64,000 nucleotides of DNA from Nitrososphaerota archaeon (GTDB lineage Archaea > Thermoproteota > Nitrososphaeria > Nitrososphaerales > Nitrosopumilaceae), in the NCBI GenBank assembly GCA_016215465.1, contig JACRJT010000046.1, positions 1 to 64,000 of the forward strand, given 5' to 3'. How positions within the stretch are numbered: the stretch's first letter is position 1; every line of letters starts with the position of its first letter. The notes beneath the pieces are model-generated. The model had not been told where the DNA came from and did no database searches. It worked only from the letters and a program-made list of their open reading frames with translations. Made by a program: the position numbers and the translations under genes. Positions 8,177-18,063 of this stretch are shown here, one piece after another.

Positions 8177-8740
8177 CTACTTGTCGTAGATCATTAGCTT
8201 TTTTTCTTCAAGTAACGCATGTAGGTTGTTTACTGATCGGTACACGTCTGCTTCCTTTTTTGCACCCGTGCAGACCAGTTTGCCTGATGCAAATAGCAGT
8301 ATCACGGTTTTTGGATCAAGCATTCTGTGGATCAGCCCTGGGAATTGCTCTGGCTCGTACATGCTTCGCGGTAGAGTTCTTGCTGCAGACTCTAGGTGAA
8401 TCTTTCCGCCCAGATTAATTGCAGCGACAATGTTTTGAACTACTATCTCTGCGTCCTTTTTTATTTTGATTCCGCCCTTTCGCAGTTGCTGTACTACTGT
8501 TTGTACCGCCTTGATTGCCATCTCCTCTGATTTTGCGCCAGTGCAGACCATCTTTCCAGTTCTGAATATCAGCGTGGCAGTTCTTGGGGTCTTTAGCCTA
8601 AAGACGAGTCCTGGAAACTGATCAGGATGGTATTCTGTGTCTGGGAATTTTTTTGTTACCTCGTTTAGGTCTATTTTTTGGTCAACTGATGCGGAGGCTA
8701 CTACGTTTTCAACACTAACAATCGGTTTTGTCTGTGGCAT
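8177..8740 (-). CDS. tbp: TATA-box-binding protein (TBP)
   Basis: The 187-residue protein contains the two direct repeats of the saddle-shaped TBP core. Repeat 1 (about residues 8-95) reads IVSVENVVASASVDQKIDL, FPGLVFRLKTPRTATLIF, GKMVCTGAKSEE. Repeat 2 (about 100-187) reads IVVQNIVAAINLGGKIHL, FPGLIHRMLDPKTVILLF, GKLVCTGAKKEA. It recruits TFB and RNA polymerase to archaeal promoters. The upstream region contains TATATATAAAG about 26 nt before the start, so the gene itself has a strong TATA box. It is monocistronic. The identity is secure. Confidence 0.97.
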   Translation of the reverse strand: MPQTKPIVSVENVVASASVDQKIDLNEVTKKFPDTEYHPDQFPGLVFRLKTPRTATLIFRTGKMVCTGAKSEEMAIKAVQTVVQQLRKGGIKIKKDAEIVVQNIVAAINLGGKIHLESAARTLPRSMYEPEQFPGLIHRMLDPKTVILLFASGKLVCTGAKKEADVYRSVNNLHALLEEKKLMIYDK

Positions 8741-8792
8741 TTGCGGTTTTTAAATACCTCCTTTATATATAGATAGTATTGGGTTTTTCGCC

Positions 8793-9257
8793 CTAGTGGT
8801 GGTTTATCCACTGCGTGCGATATTCCTCATCAAAAAGATCTGACGTAATATCTTCGTCCTTTATTATGGTGTCGTCTAGATGCATGTCGAAAAACCCAAG
8901 CTTGCCCTTGCATGGTATTGGAATTTTGAACTCTTTTGCATTTTTTAGCAGAAACCCATATTTTCTGTATGGCTCATCTGATGCAAAATGGTATTTCTTG
9001 TCGGCCTGTAGTTCTTTTTTTGTTTTGTAAGTCTTTACGTCGTAAATAACTGCCTTGCCAATTATTGCACCTGTCATGAGATTTGCCTCATTAATTCCAA
9101 GTCTCTTACAGTCCTGGAATTTTATTTTCATCGGGGAATGGATCAGAAATTCACCCCGAAATTTGGTGTTCCATTTTCTTAGCTCAATTGTTTTTTTCCC
9201 CTTGATAATTAGATCCGCAAATGGCTGTGACACCGAAAGGCATTTTGCAATTGGCAC
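8793..9257 (-). CDS. ASCH domain protein
   Basis: The 154-residue protein is a single ASCH domain. The start AKCLSVSQPFADLIIKGKKTIELRKW and RGEFLIHSPMKI match the family, in which the conserved GKKTIELRK segment lies at the mouth of the RNA-binding cleft. The fold is related to PUA and EVE domains, and members are proposed to bind RNA or act in coactivation of transcription. It lies 53 bp upstream of the TBP gene on the same strand direction but reads as a separate unit. The target is unknown. Another EVE-fold protein is encoded at 50132 in this window. Confidence 0.82.
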   Translation of the reverse strand: MPIAKCLSVSQPFADLIIKGKKTIELRKWNTKFRGEFLIHSPMKIKFQDCKRLGINEANLMTGAIIGKAVIYDVKTYKTKKELQADKKYHFASDEPYRKYGFLLKNAKEFKIPIPCKGKLGFFDMHLDDTIIKDEDITSDLFDEEYRTQWINHH

Positions 9258-9282
9258 TTGGTATCTATGGTTCTCGTAGGAT

Positions 9283-10242
9283 TTAATCTAGTATGATGAT
9301 TTTGTTTTCGATTAAATACTTGATTGCATTGATAAATTCGTCTTCAGTTATTTTTCCAGACGCCCACCATGACGCATTGTTTCGTACCCAGTTTGGTATT
9401 TCACTTTCTGACTCTGTATCTGGAATTTCAGATACTTTGATGAAATTGTTTTCAATTAGATATTTTATCCCGTTTGCAAAGTCAGAATCAGATATTTCTT
9501 CTCCGGACCATTGCTTTGCGCTATTTTTTATCCAGTCTGGTATTTTTTCCTGTGCAATATCGAAGAACTCGTAGATGGATTCTCCTGGAAACTGCGAGTC
9601 AAACCACGTTTTGTACTCTTTCTCGTTATTGTATCTGTCCAAATAATACTGGCGTGACTTTGTCATATCTGGAAATGAATCTAGGTGAGTTTTTTTGTAC
9701 CCGACAATTTGCTGTATTGTATAACCGTGAAAGATTTCCTCAAACCATTCCTTGAAGACAGGATCGTTTTGGTACCTCTCAAAATAGTGCTGTGGGGATG
9801 TGTCTAGTGCTGGAAAGCCTGGAATCTTTGGCTTTGTCTGCGGCGTTGGCTGCACTGTTGGGTTTTGAACTTCTGGGCTTTCTTGATTTGGTTCGGGGCT
9901 AAATTGAAAAGTAGATGTAGCAGTCTGCCCATCATAGGCAACAATTACACTATATGTTCCAGGCAAATTCCATTTTGCGCCCTTTGCAAAATATTCTTTT
10001 GAAAACGACCCATCCCCTGATGGCATGAACTGGTCAATCTGCATTAAATCACTTGAGCTTCGAATCTGAAGGCCGATGTATTTTCCGGCAACTACATTTC
10101 CAACATTTCCTGAGACTGTGATTTTGTCATCTATTCCGTAGGATGTTTTGTCAGTACTGGAGCTAATTGCATAGACGTATGGAACTGATAACACAAAAAG
10201 AAGCGATAATCCAAGTAATACCATTGTACCAAAATTAATCAT
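9283..10242 (-). CDS. Secreted protein with C-terminal thaumarchaeal IPxWIKNNAxWW repeats
   Basis: The 319-residue product has a signal peptide (about residues 1-26, MVLLGLSLLFVLSVPYVYA). Residues 30-115 look like an Ig-like beta domain (SYGIDDKITVSGNVG ... GTYSVIVAYDGQTATSTFQF), followed by a Pro/Gln-rich linker (118-150). Two segments around 160-225 share a YFERYQNDPVFKEWFEE / YYLDRYNNEKEYKTWFDS pattern. The C-terminus has two copies of the repeat IPDWIKNSAKQWSGEEISD and IPNWVRNNASWWASGKITE, each ending in KYLIEN. This repeat is common on thaumarchaeal exported proteins. It is extracellular or S-layer associated; function unknown. Confidence 0.75.
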   Translation of the reverse strand: MINFGTMVLLGLSLLFVLSVPYVYAISSSTDKTSYGIDDKITVSGNVGNVVAGKYIGLQIRSSSDLMQIDQFMPSGDGSFSKEYFAKGAKWNLPGTYSVIVAYDGQTATSTFQFSPEPNQESPEVQNPTVQPTPQTKPKIPGFPALDTSPQHYFERYQNDPVFKEWFEEIFHGYTIQQIVGYKKTHLDSFPDMTKSRQYYLDRYNNEKEYKTWFDSQFPGESIYEFFDIAQEKIPDWIKNSAKQWSGEEISDSDFANGIKYLIENNFIKVSEIPDTESESEIPNWVRNNASWWASGKITEDEFINAIKYLIENKIIILD

Positions 10243-10285
10243 AGTGTTTGGTTCTCAATTGATCAATCTTATGAATTTAGCCAAG

Positions 10286-11689
10286 TCACATCTTGATACT
10301 GCATCTGTTTGGCCCCATCTCTAGATCGGGAATCTGCATTGGGGATATTGGAATCACTCCCCTGTTTATCTTGATGATCATGGAGTAATTCATCGGCCTT
10401 GGAGTCGTGATGCTGACAACCTTGGAGACAAATCCTTGCTGATCAAGATCCAACAAAGGAATCTTCTTTGCCATTCCGACAGTAGTGTAATAGATGCCAT
10501 TTTCAGATGGCTTTACTCCCTCGCCGTGATGCGTAGGGAAGACCTTGGTGCTGTCGGAAAATTTCAACATCTTGTTGTGCAAAGTATCGTATAGTTTTGT
10601 GGCGTATTCTTCTACCTGGTCTCTTAGGTCGGGCCTTCCGATTCCCTCCACAAACAATATGTCGCCGCTGAAAACATACTTGTCATCAAGAACATACGAC
10701 ATGCTTCCTGCGGTGTGTCCTGGCGTGTGGATTGCACGTAACTGTTTTGTTCCAAACGGTATGGTGTTTCCGTCTTCGACTTTTTCGCTTTCTATCTTGT
10801 ATTCTTCTAGTTTGCTGAAATAGAGTTTTGCCCCCGTGGTTTGCGCCAGTTCCTTTGCTGCAGAAACGTGGTCTGCGTGCTGATGCGTGTCAATTACTTT
10901 GGCAATCTTGAGTCCTTCTTTTTGTGCAAACTCGACATATTTTGAGGCAGGGTATGTCGGATCAATTACTACTGCCTCGCCGTTTGAGCCAACTATGTGG
11001 GAGAGGCAGCCCTTTCCGATTTTTTCCACCTGAATTATTGTGATGTCATTCTCTTTGAATGTGGTTGCATTCAGCACCTGGTTCCACAACGCCATTCCGC
11101 CAACAAGCGAGGTTGCCTCGATTCCGCTCTGTGCGAGGGCAAACGTTGCAACCATGGAGCGATTCCCATGCGAGCATATTGTTACGATTTTTCTGTCCTT
11201 TGGAATCTCTGACTGGGATCCTGGCATGAAGAGCCTGGATAACGGGATGTTTACTGCACCTGGAATTTTAAATTCTGCATATTCCTGTGGTTCTCTGACG
11301 TCTAACAAAAACACGTCCTCGTTTTGTTTTATGTAACTCCAGAGGGTGTCGCCACTGACGGTGGTATCCTGTGCGCTTTTTACGGTCTCTTTGTTCCAGC
11401 TTTTCATTCCATCTTTTAGATAATGTGCATCAAATCCAAATCTTGCCATCATCGTAGCATTTTCTTTTGCTATGGTGCCGTCATCATCAATTAATATTAT
11501 TCTCATGTTTTGCGGAATCTTTGACATTATGATCTGTTTTTGCTGCATTGAATCACATATGGCATTTGCCGCACCCGGTACGTGGCCCTGCATGTAGGAG
11601 TCTTTTGCCCTGATATCCAAAATTAAAAGCGGAATCTTACTTTCTATGTTTGATAATAATTCGTCTTGTGCGATTTCAACTGTAATCAT
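10286..11689 (-). CDS. Rhodanese-rhodanese-metallo-beta-lactamase fusion (persulfide dioxygenase-like)
   Basis: The 467-residue cytoplasmic protein has three parts. Residues 5-100 are a rhodanese fold whose active-loop Cys is replaced (IDDDGTIAKEN near 68-77), so it is probably inactive. Residues 110-205 are a second rhodanese domain with the active loop CSHGNRS and Cys172. Residues 215-435 are a metallo-beta-lactamase domain with THQHADH at 268-274 and later HTPGHTAGS and SGDILFVEGIGRPDL, as in ETHE1/persulfide dioxygenases. Such fusions oxidise glutathione or protein persulfide to sulfite and pass sulfane sulfur to the rhodanese Cys. The order here, rhodanese first, is reversed compared with many bacterial fusions that carry a C-terminal rhodanese. 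Sulfur detoxification is an inference. Confidence 0.83.
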   Translation of the reverse strand: MITVEIAQDELLSNIESKIPLLILDIRAKDSYMQGHVPGAANAICDSMQQKQIIMSKIPQNMRIILIDDDGTIAKENATMMARFGFDAHYLKDGMKSWNKETVKSAQDTTVSGDTLWSYIKQNEDVFLLDVREPQEYAEFKIPGAVNIPLSRLFMPGSQSEIPKDRKIVTICSHGNRSMVATFALAQSGIEATSLVGGMALWNQVLNATTFKENDITIIQVEKIGKGCLSHIVGSNGEAVVIDPTYPASKYVEFAQKEGLKIAKVIDTHQHADHVSAAKELAQTTGAKLYFSKLEEYKIESEKVEDGNTIPFGTKQLRAIHTPGHTAGSMSYVLDDKYVFSGDILFVEGIGRPDLRDQVEEYATKLYDTLHNKMLKFSDSTKVFPTHHGEGVKPSENGIYYTTVGMAKKIPLLDLDQQGFVSKVVSITTPRPMNYSMIIKINRGVIPISPMQIPDLEMGPNRCSIKM

Positions 11690-11935
11690 GTTTCTCTGTC
11701 AATTTGACGCTAAATTTAGAAGTTTAGACATATCTTTATGGCTTAAAATATTTGCTTTATTTACTATGATGTGTGAAAAATAGATCGCTCTGGTCTGTTT
11801 GAAAGTGCTAGACTAAAAGCCTGGTGATTTTTTTATTATAGGTGAATTTTGATTAATTTGAGTAATGACCGTTTGCTTCCAAAAATAAGATCCATATATC
11901 AAAATTATTGATTTAAAAAAAGAGAAAATTAGGGT

Positions 11936-14089
11936 TTATTTTCTTACCAGTTTTGTAAGTAGATTCTTTGTGTCTGATCCAATATCACTTAACTTCAATG
12001 TTTTATCAAAAGACTCACTTTGAATCTCTGATGTGCCGCCAATCTTGAATCTTGCAATTGTTTTGTTGAGTTGTTCTGCTAATTCTGCCATCTGGCTTGA
12101 AGCGGTCGCAATTTCTTGTGTCTGCGCAGTTTGTTCTTCCACTGCAGCTGACGCTTCTTCTGTAGCAGCCGCATTTTCTTCAGCTACTGCAGCTATTTCG
12201 CCAGCATTGGTTTGAACAATCTTAGCATTAGATACTTGGTCATTAGCAGATTCTGCTAATTTCTTTACATTATCAGAGACAGTCTTGACGTTACTTGCAA
12301 TGGTTTCAAGTGTACTCAATGACTCATCAATTACTTGTTTTCCTTGATTCACTTCATTTGCACTTGTTTCAATGCCTAGAACTACATTTTGTGCATCATC
12401 TTGAATGGGTTTTAGTTTTATTGATATTTCATCAGATGATTTTGCGGATGATTCTGCTAGTCTTCTGACTTCATCAGCAACTACTGCAAATCCACGACCT
12501 GCCTCTCCTGCTCTGGCTGCCTCTATTGCAGCATTTAGTGCCAGAAGATTTGTCTGATCAGCAATCTGTCTAATTACATCTAGAACTGTAGTGATTTCAT
12601 TTGTTTTTGCTGCCAATCCTTTGACCTTTTCTGCAGACTCGTTTGTTACTGCGATGATTTTGTTCATGCGCTGACCTGCCTCTTTTGCGGATTCAGAACC
12701 TTTCAATGACAAAATTCCAACTTTGTCTGCAAGTTTTTCAGATTCAGATGCACTTGTTGCAAGATTGCCTATTTTTGCAGTCAAGTCTTCAGTAAGCTGT
12801 TTTGTTTTCTCAAGGTTTTGTGCTTGTGTCTGTGAACCTCTTGAAATTTGATCAACAGTTGTTGCAATTTGCTGTACTGCTGAATTCATCTCAGTTCCCG
12901 AAGATGCAATTTGCTGTGAGCTGGCAGATACGGATTGTGTTGCGCCTTGAACTTCGCTTACTATCTGCCTTAGGTTGTCCACCATCTGTTTTTCTGCTAT
13001 GATTAAAGCTCCAACTTCGTCTTTTGATCTTGATTCAGATACTTGCACCGTCAAATCTCCTTGACTGATTCTTTGTGCAACTTGTGCTGCAGATTTTATT
13101 GGTCTTGAAATCGAACGTGATATGAAATATGCAAAGACTGCAATGACTCCGAGAGTTATTCCACCAATTATCAGATATTGTTGTGTCAAGGAAGTGATTG
13201 GCTTGTCGATTTCTGCCACATCAAACTCTGCAAGCAAGACCCATTGCTTATGCTCTGGACAAAATGAAACTCCGTAAACCTGAATTCCTCTGTAGTCAGG
13301 ATAGGCTTCGCTTATGCTTTCATTCTTTTCAAAGCAAACTTGTACTGGTTTGGTGTCTGCCTTTTGCGTAAATTCTTTGCCCTCGCTAAACCTTGATGGC
13401 GTAATCATCACACGTTCGGGACCGACAAGATATGTTTCTCCTGTTTCTTTGAGTCCTTCATGGTCAAACAAGATGGTATCTACATCCTTTACGGATAATG
13501 TACCAATAATTACGCCCATGGTGCCACCTACTGCGTTCTCGCTAAGCACTGGGACGCCAATAATTGTTATTCTTTCTTCATTAACCTTCTCGTATGTGAT
13601 GAACGGTTCTTTTAGTGCTTGAATGAAATGTAGATCTTGCGAGTAGTCTTTTCCTTCAATAGATGTATTCTCAGCAAAAAATACTTGACCATTTGAACCT
13701 ATGAATTTCAGGTCATGAAATCCATCCTTTCCACCAGTTGCATCTGTGAATTCGCCCAGATCTGTTTTAAAGGCGGCAATCCTATCTTGCATCTTTTCAT
13801 CAGATGATGCTTTGTCAAATCCAAGATCATTGTACTGACTTATTGCGTTTTGTACAATTCCATTGGTTGCTAGAACCTTCAATTGCTTAATTTGCATATC
13901 TTGCGCAATTTGCAGTGATTGTGCCCTTCCTTTAACAAGACTGATAAGCTGACCTTCAGTTTGTTCTTGTATGTTTGCTGATGAGGTACTGTAACTTGAA
14001 ATCGAAACCGCAATTATTGGAATAAGTGCTGCAATCAGGAACAATGCAATTAACTTTGTGTTAAGTGATTTCGTAAGTACGTTTTTCAT
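11936..14089 (-). CDS. Transmembrane methyl-accepting chemotaxis protein (dCache-HAMP-MCP)
   Basis: The 717-residue receptor has a first membrane helix at about 12-30, an extracytoplasmic dCache sensor (about 35-300, with [18 protein letters not shown] and a CFEKN segment), a second membrane helix (about 308-330), a HAMP domain and a long cytoplasmic signalling coiled coil. The hairpin tip is the conserved [19 protein letters not shown] followed by [16 protein letters not shown]. No CheR-binding pentapeptide is at the C-terminus. The sensor domain is visibly similar to that of the histidine kinase at 18921. No cheA, cheW, cheR or cheB is in the window, so its signalling partners are encoded elsewhere. 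Confidence 0.93.
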   Translation of the reverse strand: MKNVLTKSLNTKLIALFLIAALIPIIAVSISSYSTSSANIQEQTEGQLISLVKGRAQSLQIAQDMQIKQLKVLATNGIVQNAISQYNDLGFDKASSDEKMQDRIAAFKTDLGEFTDATGGKDGFHDLKFIGSNGQVFFAENTSIEGKDYSQDLHFIQALKEPFITYEKVNEERITIIGVPVLSENAVGGTMGVIIGTLSVKDVDTILFDHEGLKETGETYLVGPERVMITPSRFSEGKEFTQKADTKPVQVCFEKNESISEAYPDYRGIQVYGVSFCPEHKQWVLLAEFDVAEIDKPITSLTQQYLIIGGITLGVIAVFAYFISRSISRPIKSAAQVAQRISQGDLTVQVSESRSKDEVGALIIAEKQMVDNLRQIVSEVQGATQSVSASSQQIASSGTEMNSAVQQIATTVDQISRGSQTQAQNLEKTKQLTEDLTAKIGNLATSASESEKLADKVGILSLKGSESAKEAGQRMNKIIAVTNESAEKVKGLAAKTNEITTVLDVIRQIADQTNLLALNAAIEAARAGEAGRGFAVVADEVRRLAESSAKSSDEISIKLKPIQDDAQNVVLGIETSANEVNQGKQVIDESLSTLETIASNVKTVSDNVKKLAESANDQVSNAKIVQTNAGEIAAVAEENAAATEEASAAVEEQTAQTQEIATASSQMAELAEQLNKTIARFKIGGTSEIQSESFDKTLKLSDIGSDTKNLLTKLVRK

Positions 14090-14458
14090 GTTATTGTAAT
14101 TTTTAAAATATTTTAAGATTATAGTTTAGTGTGTGTCTACACTAAACAATTCATAACATATGAGATTTCACAGAATGATCATATAATTAATAATTTTTGT
14201 AAGTTGAATTAAATAATTTTATTACAAATTATCGTAAACTTGAAAATTAATTTTTTATTTATTCTATGCAAAATAATTTTACAAAGCAAAAACACGTTCA
14301 ACACCTGTTTGAAGAAACTTTGAGATCCGCATCAAACCAAAATGAATCCTAAAATTCTAGGTTTGTAAAGTTAACCCTACTCACGAATATTGTTCATCAA
14401 TTACGTTTCGATCAACATAACAAATTTTAGTATGTGCTTAAATATCGATTTAAGAAAC
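14090..14458. other. Long A/T-rich intergenic region between chemoreceptor and HTH regulator
   Basis: About 370 bp lie between the divergent starts of the chemoreceptor and the HTH regulator. The region is very A/T-rich and must hold both promoters. CTTAAATATC at about 14438-14447 is a good TATA box for ATG 14459. A TTGTTC hexamer sits at 14390-14395, one of a set found near the other sensory genes. A 28-codon open frame (14266-14352) is present but has no promoter that I can support, so it is not called. No RNA structure is obvious. Confidence 0.5.
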
Positions 14459-15175
14459 ATGGGTATCAAAAATAATGATATTAATGAAATAATAGTTCCA
14501 AAAAAGAACAATATGTCCTCTAAACCTAATTTTTACGAACACAATAAGTTAATAAGAAAGGCTAGAAAGAACAAATCAAAATTGGATAGTACTGATATGG
14601 CACTATTGAACGTTCTTTTGAATGATGCCTCGATGCCAGCTGCAGAAATTTCCAAGAAATTATCTAAACAAGGTATCGACATAACTGAAAGAGGAACAAG
14701 AAAAAGAATCATCGCCTTAGAAAAACACGGGATCATAAGGTCTCATACAATAGTAATTGATGATTCATTTGCGGGAAGAAACATTAATCGAATCATTCTA
14801 GTCAAATTCAAAAACACAAAAGATTTTGTACATAAACTTGAAAAGTACAAAAAATACCTTAATGCTTCGCCTTACTGCACATTTGCGATTAGGATTCGCG
14901 GAGATTTAGACTGGCTTCACTACAAATCCTTCCCAACTAAGGATATTGCAGATAGAGAAGACGATGTTTTTAGAGAATTGTTTGGCGATGTAATGCAAGA
15001 GTATCGTTCGTACGATGCAGAGGTAATCAAACAAAATTTTTTCCAAATCCTAGACGAAAATTCTATATCCTCATATTTGAATAAAATTAACCCTGATGAC
15101 TACACTTGCTGTTTCTATGATCTGCTGTTCACAGTTAAAGAACAACTCAAAAAAATTCCATTTTTACATGTTTGA
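14459..15175 (+). CDS. Winged-helix transcriptional regulator (Lrp/AsnC-like HTH)
   Basis: With the start at ATG 14459 the protein is 238 aa; an upstream in-frame TTG at 14390 is unlikely because a TATA-like CTTAAATATC lies between. Residues about 45-110 form a winged helix (DMALLNVLLNDASMPAAEI, then ITERGTRKRIIALEKHGII), the Lrp/AsnC arrangement of an HTH followed by a wing. The following segment (RNINRIILVKFKNTKDF...) resembles a degenerate RAM-like ligand-binding fold. It sits between two chemoreceptor genes and a riboflavin operon. It could control the neighbouring sensory genes, which share TTGTTC motifs upstream, but that is inference. Confidence 0.7.
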   Translation: MGIKNNDINEIIVPKKNNMSSKPNFYEHNKLIRKARKNKSKLDSTDMALLNVLLNDASMPAAEISKKLSKQGIDITERGTRKRIIALEKHGIIRSHTIVIDDSFAGRNINRIILVKFKNTKDFVHKLEKYKKYLNASPYCTFAIRIRGDLDWLHYKSFPTKDIADREDDVFRELFGDVMQEYRSYDAEVIKQNFFQILDENSISSYLNKINPDDYTCCFYDLLFTVKEQLKKIPFLHV

Positions 15176-15183
15176 TGAATGAA

Positions 15184-15250
15184 TTGTTCCGTGAAAGATC
15201 TTTTGTACTTAATTTGTTCCTTAAGAGAACAATATAGTATAACCTTGTTC
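15184..15250 (+). promoter_or_regulatory. Cluster of TTGTTC/GAACAA motifs, candidate operator
   Basis: Upstream of the soluble chemoreceptor gene the hexamer TTGTTC occurs at 15184, 15214 and 15245, and its complement GAACAA at 15227. The copies at 15214 and 15227 form an inverted repeat (TTGTTC, 7-nt spacer, GAACAA). The same hexamer appears at 14390 and three times between 21225 and 21378 upstream of the histidine kinase and response regulator. The spacing suggests a binding site for a shared regulator; which protein binds is not known. Confidence 0.4.
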
Positions 15251-15294
15251 GCTGAAATGATGTTTTGTATTTATTGACAGCATCTTAACTAGTT

Positions 15295-16674
15295 GTGTAT
15301 TTTAGCTCTCGTATGCAATTAGCAAAAATTCAAAAAAACCCAAGTGGGGCAAATTCACAATCAACTGAAAAACTAACAGACAAAGTACTTGACTCATTCG
15401 CAGAAGCAGTAACCCTTTCAGAAGAAGTATCAAAAATAGTTCAGGAATTACAAGACGCAACGAAATCTCAAACTTCAAGCATTAGTGAAATGTCACAAAC
15501 TGCACAATCGATTACAAGTGCAATTCAACAGATTGGTGCAAATACACAAAAAGCAATGGAAAGAGTCAACAATTCAAACGACATTGCTACAGAAACCAGT
15601 CGCGAGGCAGAAAAAGGAATCCAAGGAATGGATAGTATTAACAATATTGTGGCAAAGTCATCGGAATCAGTAAAAAGCCTTGCTGGAGAACTGACAAAAA
15701 TCGATAAAATGGTTGAAGTCATCACACAAATGTCTGAACAGACAAATCTTCTTTCGTTAAACGCTGCAATAGAGGCAGCCAGAGCCGGGGATGCAGGTCG
15801 TGGATTTGCAGTAGTAGCTGATGAAGTCAGAAGACTAGCAGAAAATTCCAGAAAAAGCGCAGAAGACATCAAAGATCTGGTCCAACATCTGCGTGAATCC
15901 TCAACATCAACTACACAAATCATTGAAGAGGGAACGACCATAGTCAAACAAAATTCAGAACTAATCACCAAAGTTCTATACTCACTACGACAAATCACCG
16001 AGTCAATTAATCAGATGACTGGCCAAATGCAAGAAATTGCTTCTGCGACAGAAGAGATTTCAGCAGGCAGCGAGGAAGCAGCTGCTGCAAGTGAGGAAAT
16101 ACTTTCTGTGGCAGAAACAAACAAGAAGAGTTTTGATGATATAGTTCAGAAAAAAGACCAAGAAACAGCATCCGTATCTCAAGCAGGCAGTGCAGCAAAA
16201 ACACTTGCCGAAATATTTGACACGCTAGACAGCTCAACCATTGTCTCCATAACTGATGCTTCTGGAGATATTACATACATGAACAAGTTCTTCTTAGATG
16301 TCGCAAGATATAGAAGTGAAGAGCTTTTCAACCAAAGTCACCGTATTCTCAAATCCGGCTTTCATGATCCAGCATTATTTGAGGCACTGTGGAAGACAAT
16401 AGCTGGCGGAAAATCATTCTCAGGATATGTAAGAAACAAGGCAAAAGACGGATCTATATACTGGGTCAAGACAACAATCAGTCCAACCCTTGATGAAAAT
16501 GGGCAAATCAAAGGTTATGTTGGCGTGAGAACTCCAATAACAGAACTTATGGTGCTGTTCGGAGTGGAAGATGCCATAAAAGATCAGGCCAAGGGTAAAA
16601 AACTTGATAAGAAAATGACTGAAATTGTCAAGGCTCTCAAGTACGGAAATTACACCGTTCAAGCAAACTTCTAG
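15295..16674 (+). CDS. Soluble chemoreceptor with C-terminal PAS domain
   Basis: This 459-residue protein has no membrane helix. Residues about 25-290 are a methyl-accepting signalling coiled coil, with the tip [20 protein letters not shown] and [16 protein letters not shown]. Residues about 305-420 are a PAS domain of Aer type ([51 protein letters not shown]). That PAS domain is closely similar to the one in the kinase at 18921. Aer-type PAS domains often hold FAD or heme and sense redox or oxygen. The domain order, signalling first and PAS last, is inverted from bacterial Aer. GTG 15295 is used; ATG 15313 is the alternative. Confidence 0.88.
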   Translation: MYFSSRMQLAKIQKNPSGANSQSTEKLTDKVLDSFAEAVTLSEEVSKIVQELQDATKSQTSSISEMSQTAQSITSAIQQIGANTQKAMERVNNSNDIATETSREAEKGIQGMDSINNIVAKSSESVKSLAGELTKIDKMVEVITQMSEQTNLLSLNAAIEAARAGDAGRGFAVVADEVRRLAENSRKSAEDIKDLVQHLRESSTSTTQIIEEGTTIVKQNSELITKVLYSLRQITESINQMTGQMQEIASATEEISAGSEEAAAASEEILSVAETNKKSFDDIVQKKDQETASVSQAGSAAKTLAEIFDTLDSSTIVSITDASGDITYMNKFFLDVARYRSEELFNQSHRILKSGFHDPALFEALWKTIAGGKSFSGYVRNKAKDGSIYWVKTTISPTLDENGQIKGYVGVRTPITELMVLFGVEDAIKDQAKGKKLDKKMTEIVKALKYGNYTVQANF

Positions 16675-16685
16675 AAGTGTTTTGA

Positions 16686-17369
16686 ATGCAATTATTATCA
16701 AGACAACTCTCAGTAGTTCAACATCAAGAAGTTGCACCTGGCGTAATCGAAATAATCTGTAAACAAGAACATGCACTTAATTTCAAACCAGGTCAATATG
16801 TAAATGTCAGTCTTGATCAATTACGATATCCAGATCCTAAAGGAAAAACAAGAACATTTAATCTTGTTTCATCTCCTAATAATTCGGAATATCTGGGATT
16901 TTCATTTTTAAAATCAAACAGTGGTTTTAAAAAAACACTTACAGAAATTCAGTTAAACACCAAAATCGAAATTAAAGGGCCATTTGGGATTTTTACTCTT
17001 CCTGAGAATTCTAGTAAACCTGTTGTTTTTATTGCAGATGGAATTGGCATCACTCCATGTGTGAGTATTGCGCTTTATGCTGCAGAAAAAAAATTACCTC
17101 ATAAAATCACCGTATTGTACACAAGTCAAAAGACATTTCCCTATCTTGAGAGCTTGCAAGAAATACAGAAGGAAAACCCCAACTTTACAATTCAAGCAAA
17201 ATCTGGCCCAATCGATTCTTCTTTTATCAAAAAACACGTGAAAAACATCAAAGAATCCAAATGGTTTGTCTCTGGAACTGCAAAGTCAGCATCGCACATC
17301 ATCAAGACGATTTCTCAATTGGGAGTTTCTGAAAAAGATATCCAAACGGAGGAATTCAGTGGTTACTAG
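16686..17369 (+). CDS. FAD/NAD(P)-binding oxidoreductase (ferredoxin-NADP reductase fold)
   Basis: The 227-residue protein has an FNR-type layout. Residues 1-100 form the FAD-binding barrel, with FKPGQYVNVSL and RTFNLVSSP, the RxxS-type flavin motif. Residues about 108-220 form the nucleotide-binding domain, with FIADGIGITPCVSIALYA. There is no iron-sulfur or globin module, so it needs an external electron partner. It begins 12 bp after the soluble chemoreceptor and ends 1 bp before ribB, so it belongs to the riboflavin operon. It may reduce flavins, ferredoxin or a biosynthetic intermediate; the substrate is not visible. Confidence 0.85.
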   Translation: MQLLSRQLSVVQHQEVAPGVIEIICKQEHALNFKPGQYVNVSLDQLRYPDPKGKTRTFNLVSSPNNSEYLGFSFLKSNSGFKKTLTEIQLNTKIEIKGPFGIFTLPENSSKPVVFIADGIGITPCVSIALYAAEKKLPHKITVLYTSQKTFPYLESLQEIQKENPNFTIQAKSGPIDSSFIKKHVKNIKESKWFVSGTAKSASHIIKTISQLGVSEKDIQTEEFSGY

Positions 17370-17370
17370 A

Positions 17371-18060
17371 ATGTCACAACAAATTTCACGCAATATTCAA
17401 TCTGCAATTTATGCTCTTCAAGAGGGCAGATTTGTTCTTGTACACGATTCCTCAAAAAGAGAGAACGAAGTTGACCTAGTTGTTGCGTCTCAATTCATTA
17501 CTCCAAATCATATTGTAGAAATGAGAAAACAAGCTGGTGGTTTGATTTGCACGTGTATTGAAAACGAAGTGGCAAAAAACATCGGGCTACAATACATGCA
17601 TGATACCTTATTCTTATCAAATTCGTTTGACCGTGATCTTAAAAATATGATTTACGGGGTAACACCATACGGAGATCATCCTACCTTCTCGATGTGGATA
17701 AATCACAAAAGCGCTCGTACTGGCATCACTGATCTTGATCGTGCGCAAACAGTAAGATCAGTCTCCTCAATCTGTGATATGGCGCCAGAATATCAAAAAG
17801 AAATTTTCATCGCTTCTTTTAAAACGCCTGGACATGTACCGTTGCTTGTAGCAAAGGAAGGTCTTCTGGAGAATCGACAAGGTCATACTGAACTATCAAT
17901 ATTCTTGGCAAAATTAGCCGGCCTAGTCCCATGTACTGCTATATGCGAAATGATCGATTCAGAAAATCACGCCGCCATGTCTGTAGAAAAGGCTCAAAAA
18001 TATTCAACTAATAATAACATGCCATTTTTGGATTTGAATGAGATACTTGACTGGACCTGA
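17371..18060 (+). CDS. ribB: 3,4-dihydroxy-2-butanone 4-phosphate synthase
   Basis: RibB converts ribulose 5-phosphate to 3,4-dihydroxy-2-butanone 4-phosphate, the four-carbon precursor of lumazine in riboflavin synthesis. The 229-residue protein has SSKRENEVDLVV, matching the catalytic loop with Arg, two Glu and Asp, and a GHTELSIFLAKLAG segment that matches the phosphate- and metal-binding HTE motif. ATG 17371 is chosen over a longer overlapping frame because it directly follows the stop of the upstream oxidoreductase and matches the family N-terminus (SRNIQSAIYALQEGRFVLV). The gene is followed 3 bp later by GTP cyclohydrolase III. Confidence 0.93.
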   Translation: MSQQISRNIQSAIYALQEGRFVLVHDSSKRENEVDLVVASQFITPNHIVEMRKQAGGLICTCIENEVAKNIGLQYMHDTLFLSNSFDRDLKNMIYGVTPYGDHPTFSMWINHKSARTGITDLDRAQTVRSVSSICDMAPEYQKEIFIASFKTPGHVPLLVAKEGLLENRQGHTELSIFLAKLAGLVPCTAICEMIDSENHAAMSVEKAQKYSTNNNMPFLDLNEILDWT

Positions 18061-18063
18061 TAC

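Noticed and set aside
14266-14352. 28-codon frame in the 370-bp intergenic region
   Set aside because: ATG present but no TATA box at the usual distance and no recognisable sequence; the region is A/T-rich and chance frames are common.
17266-17370. N-terminal extension of ribB
   Set aside because: It overlaps the end of the upstream oxidoreductase in another frame and does not resemble RibB; ATG 17371 is better.
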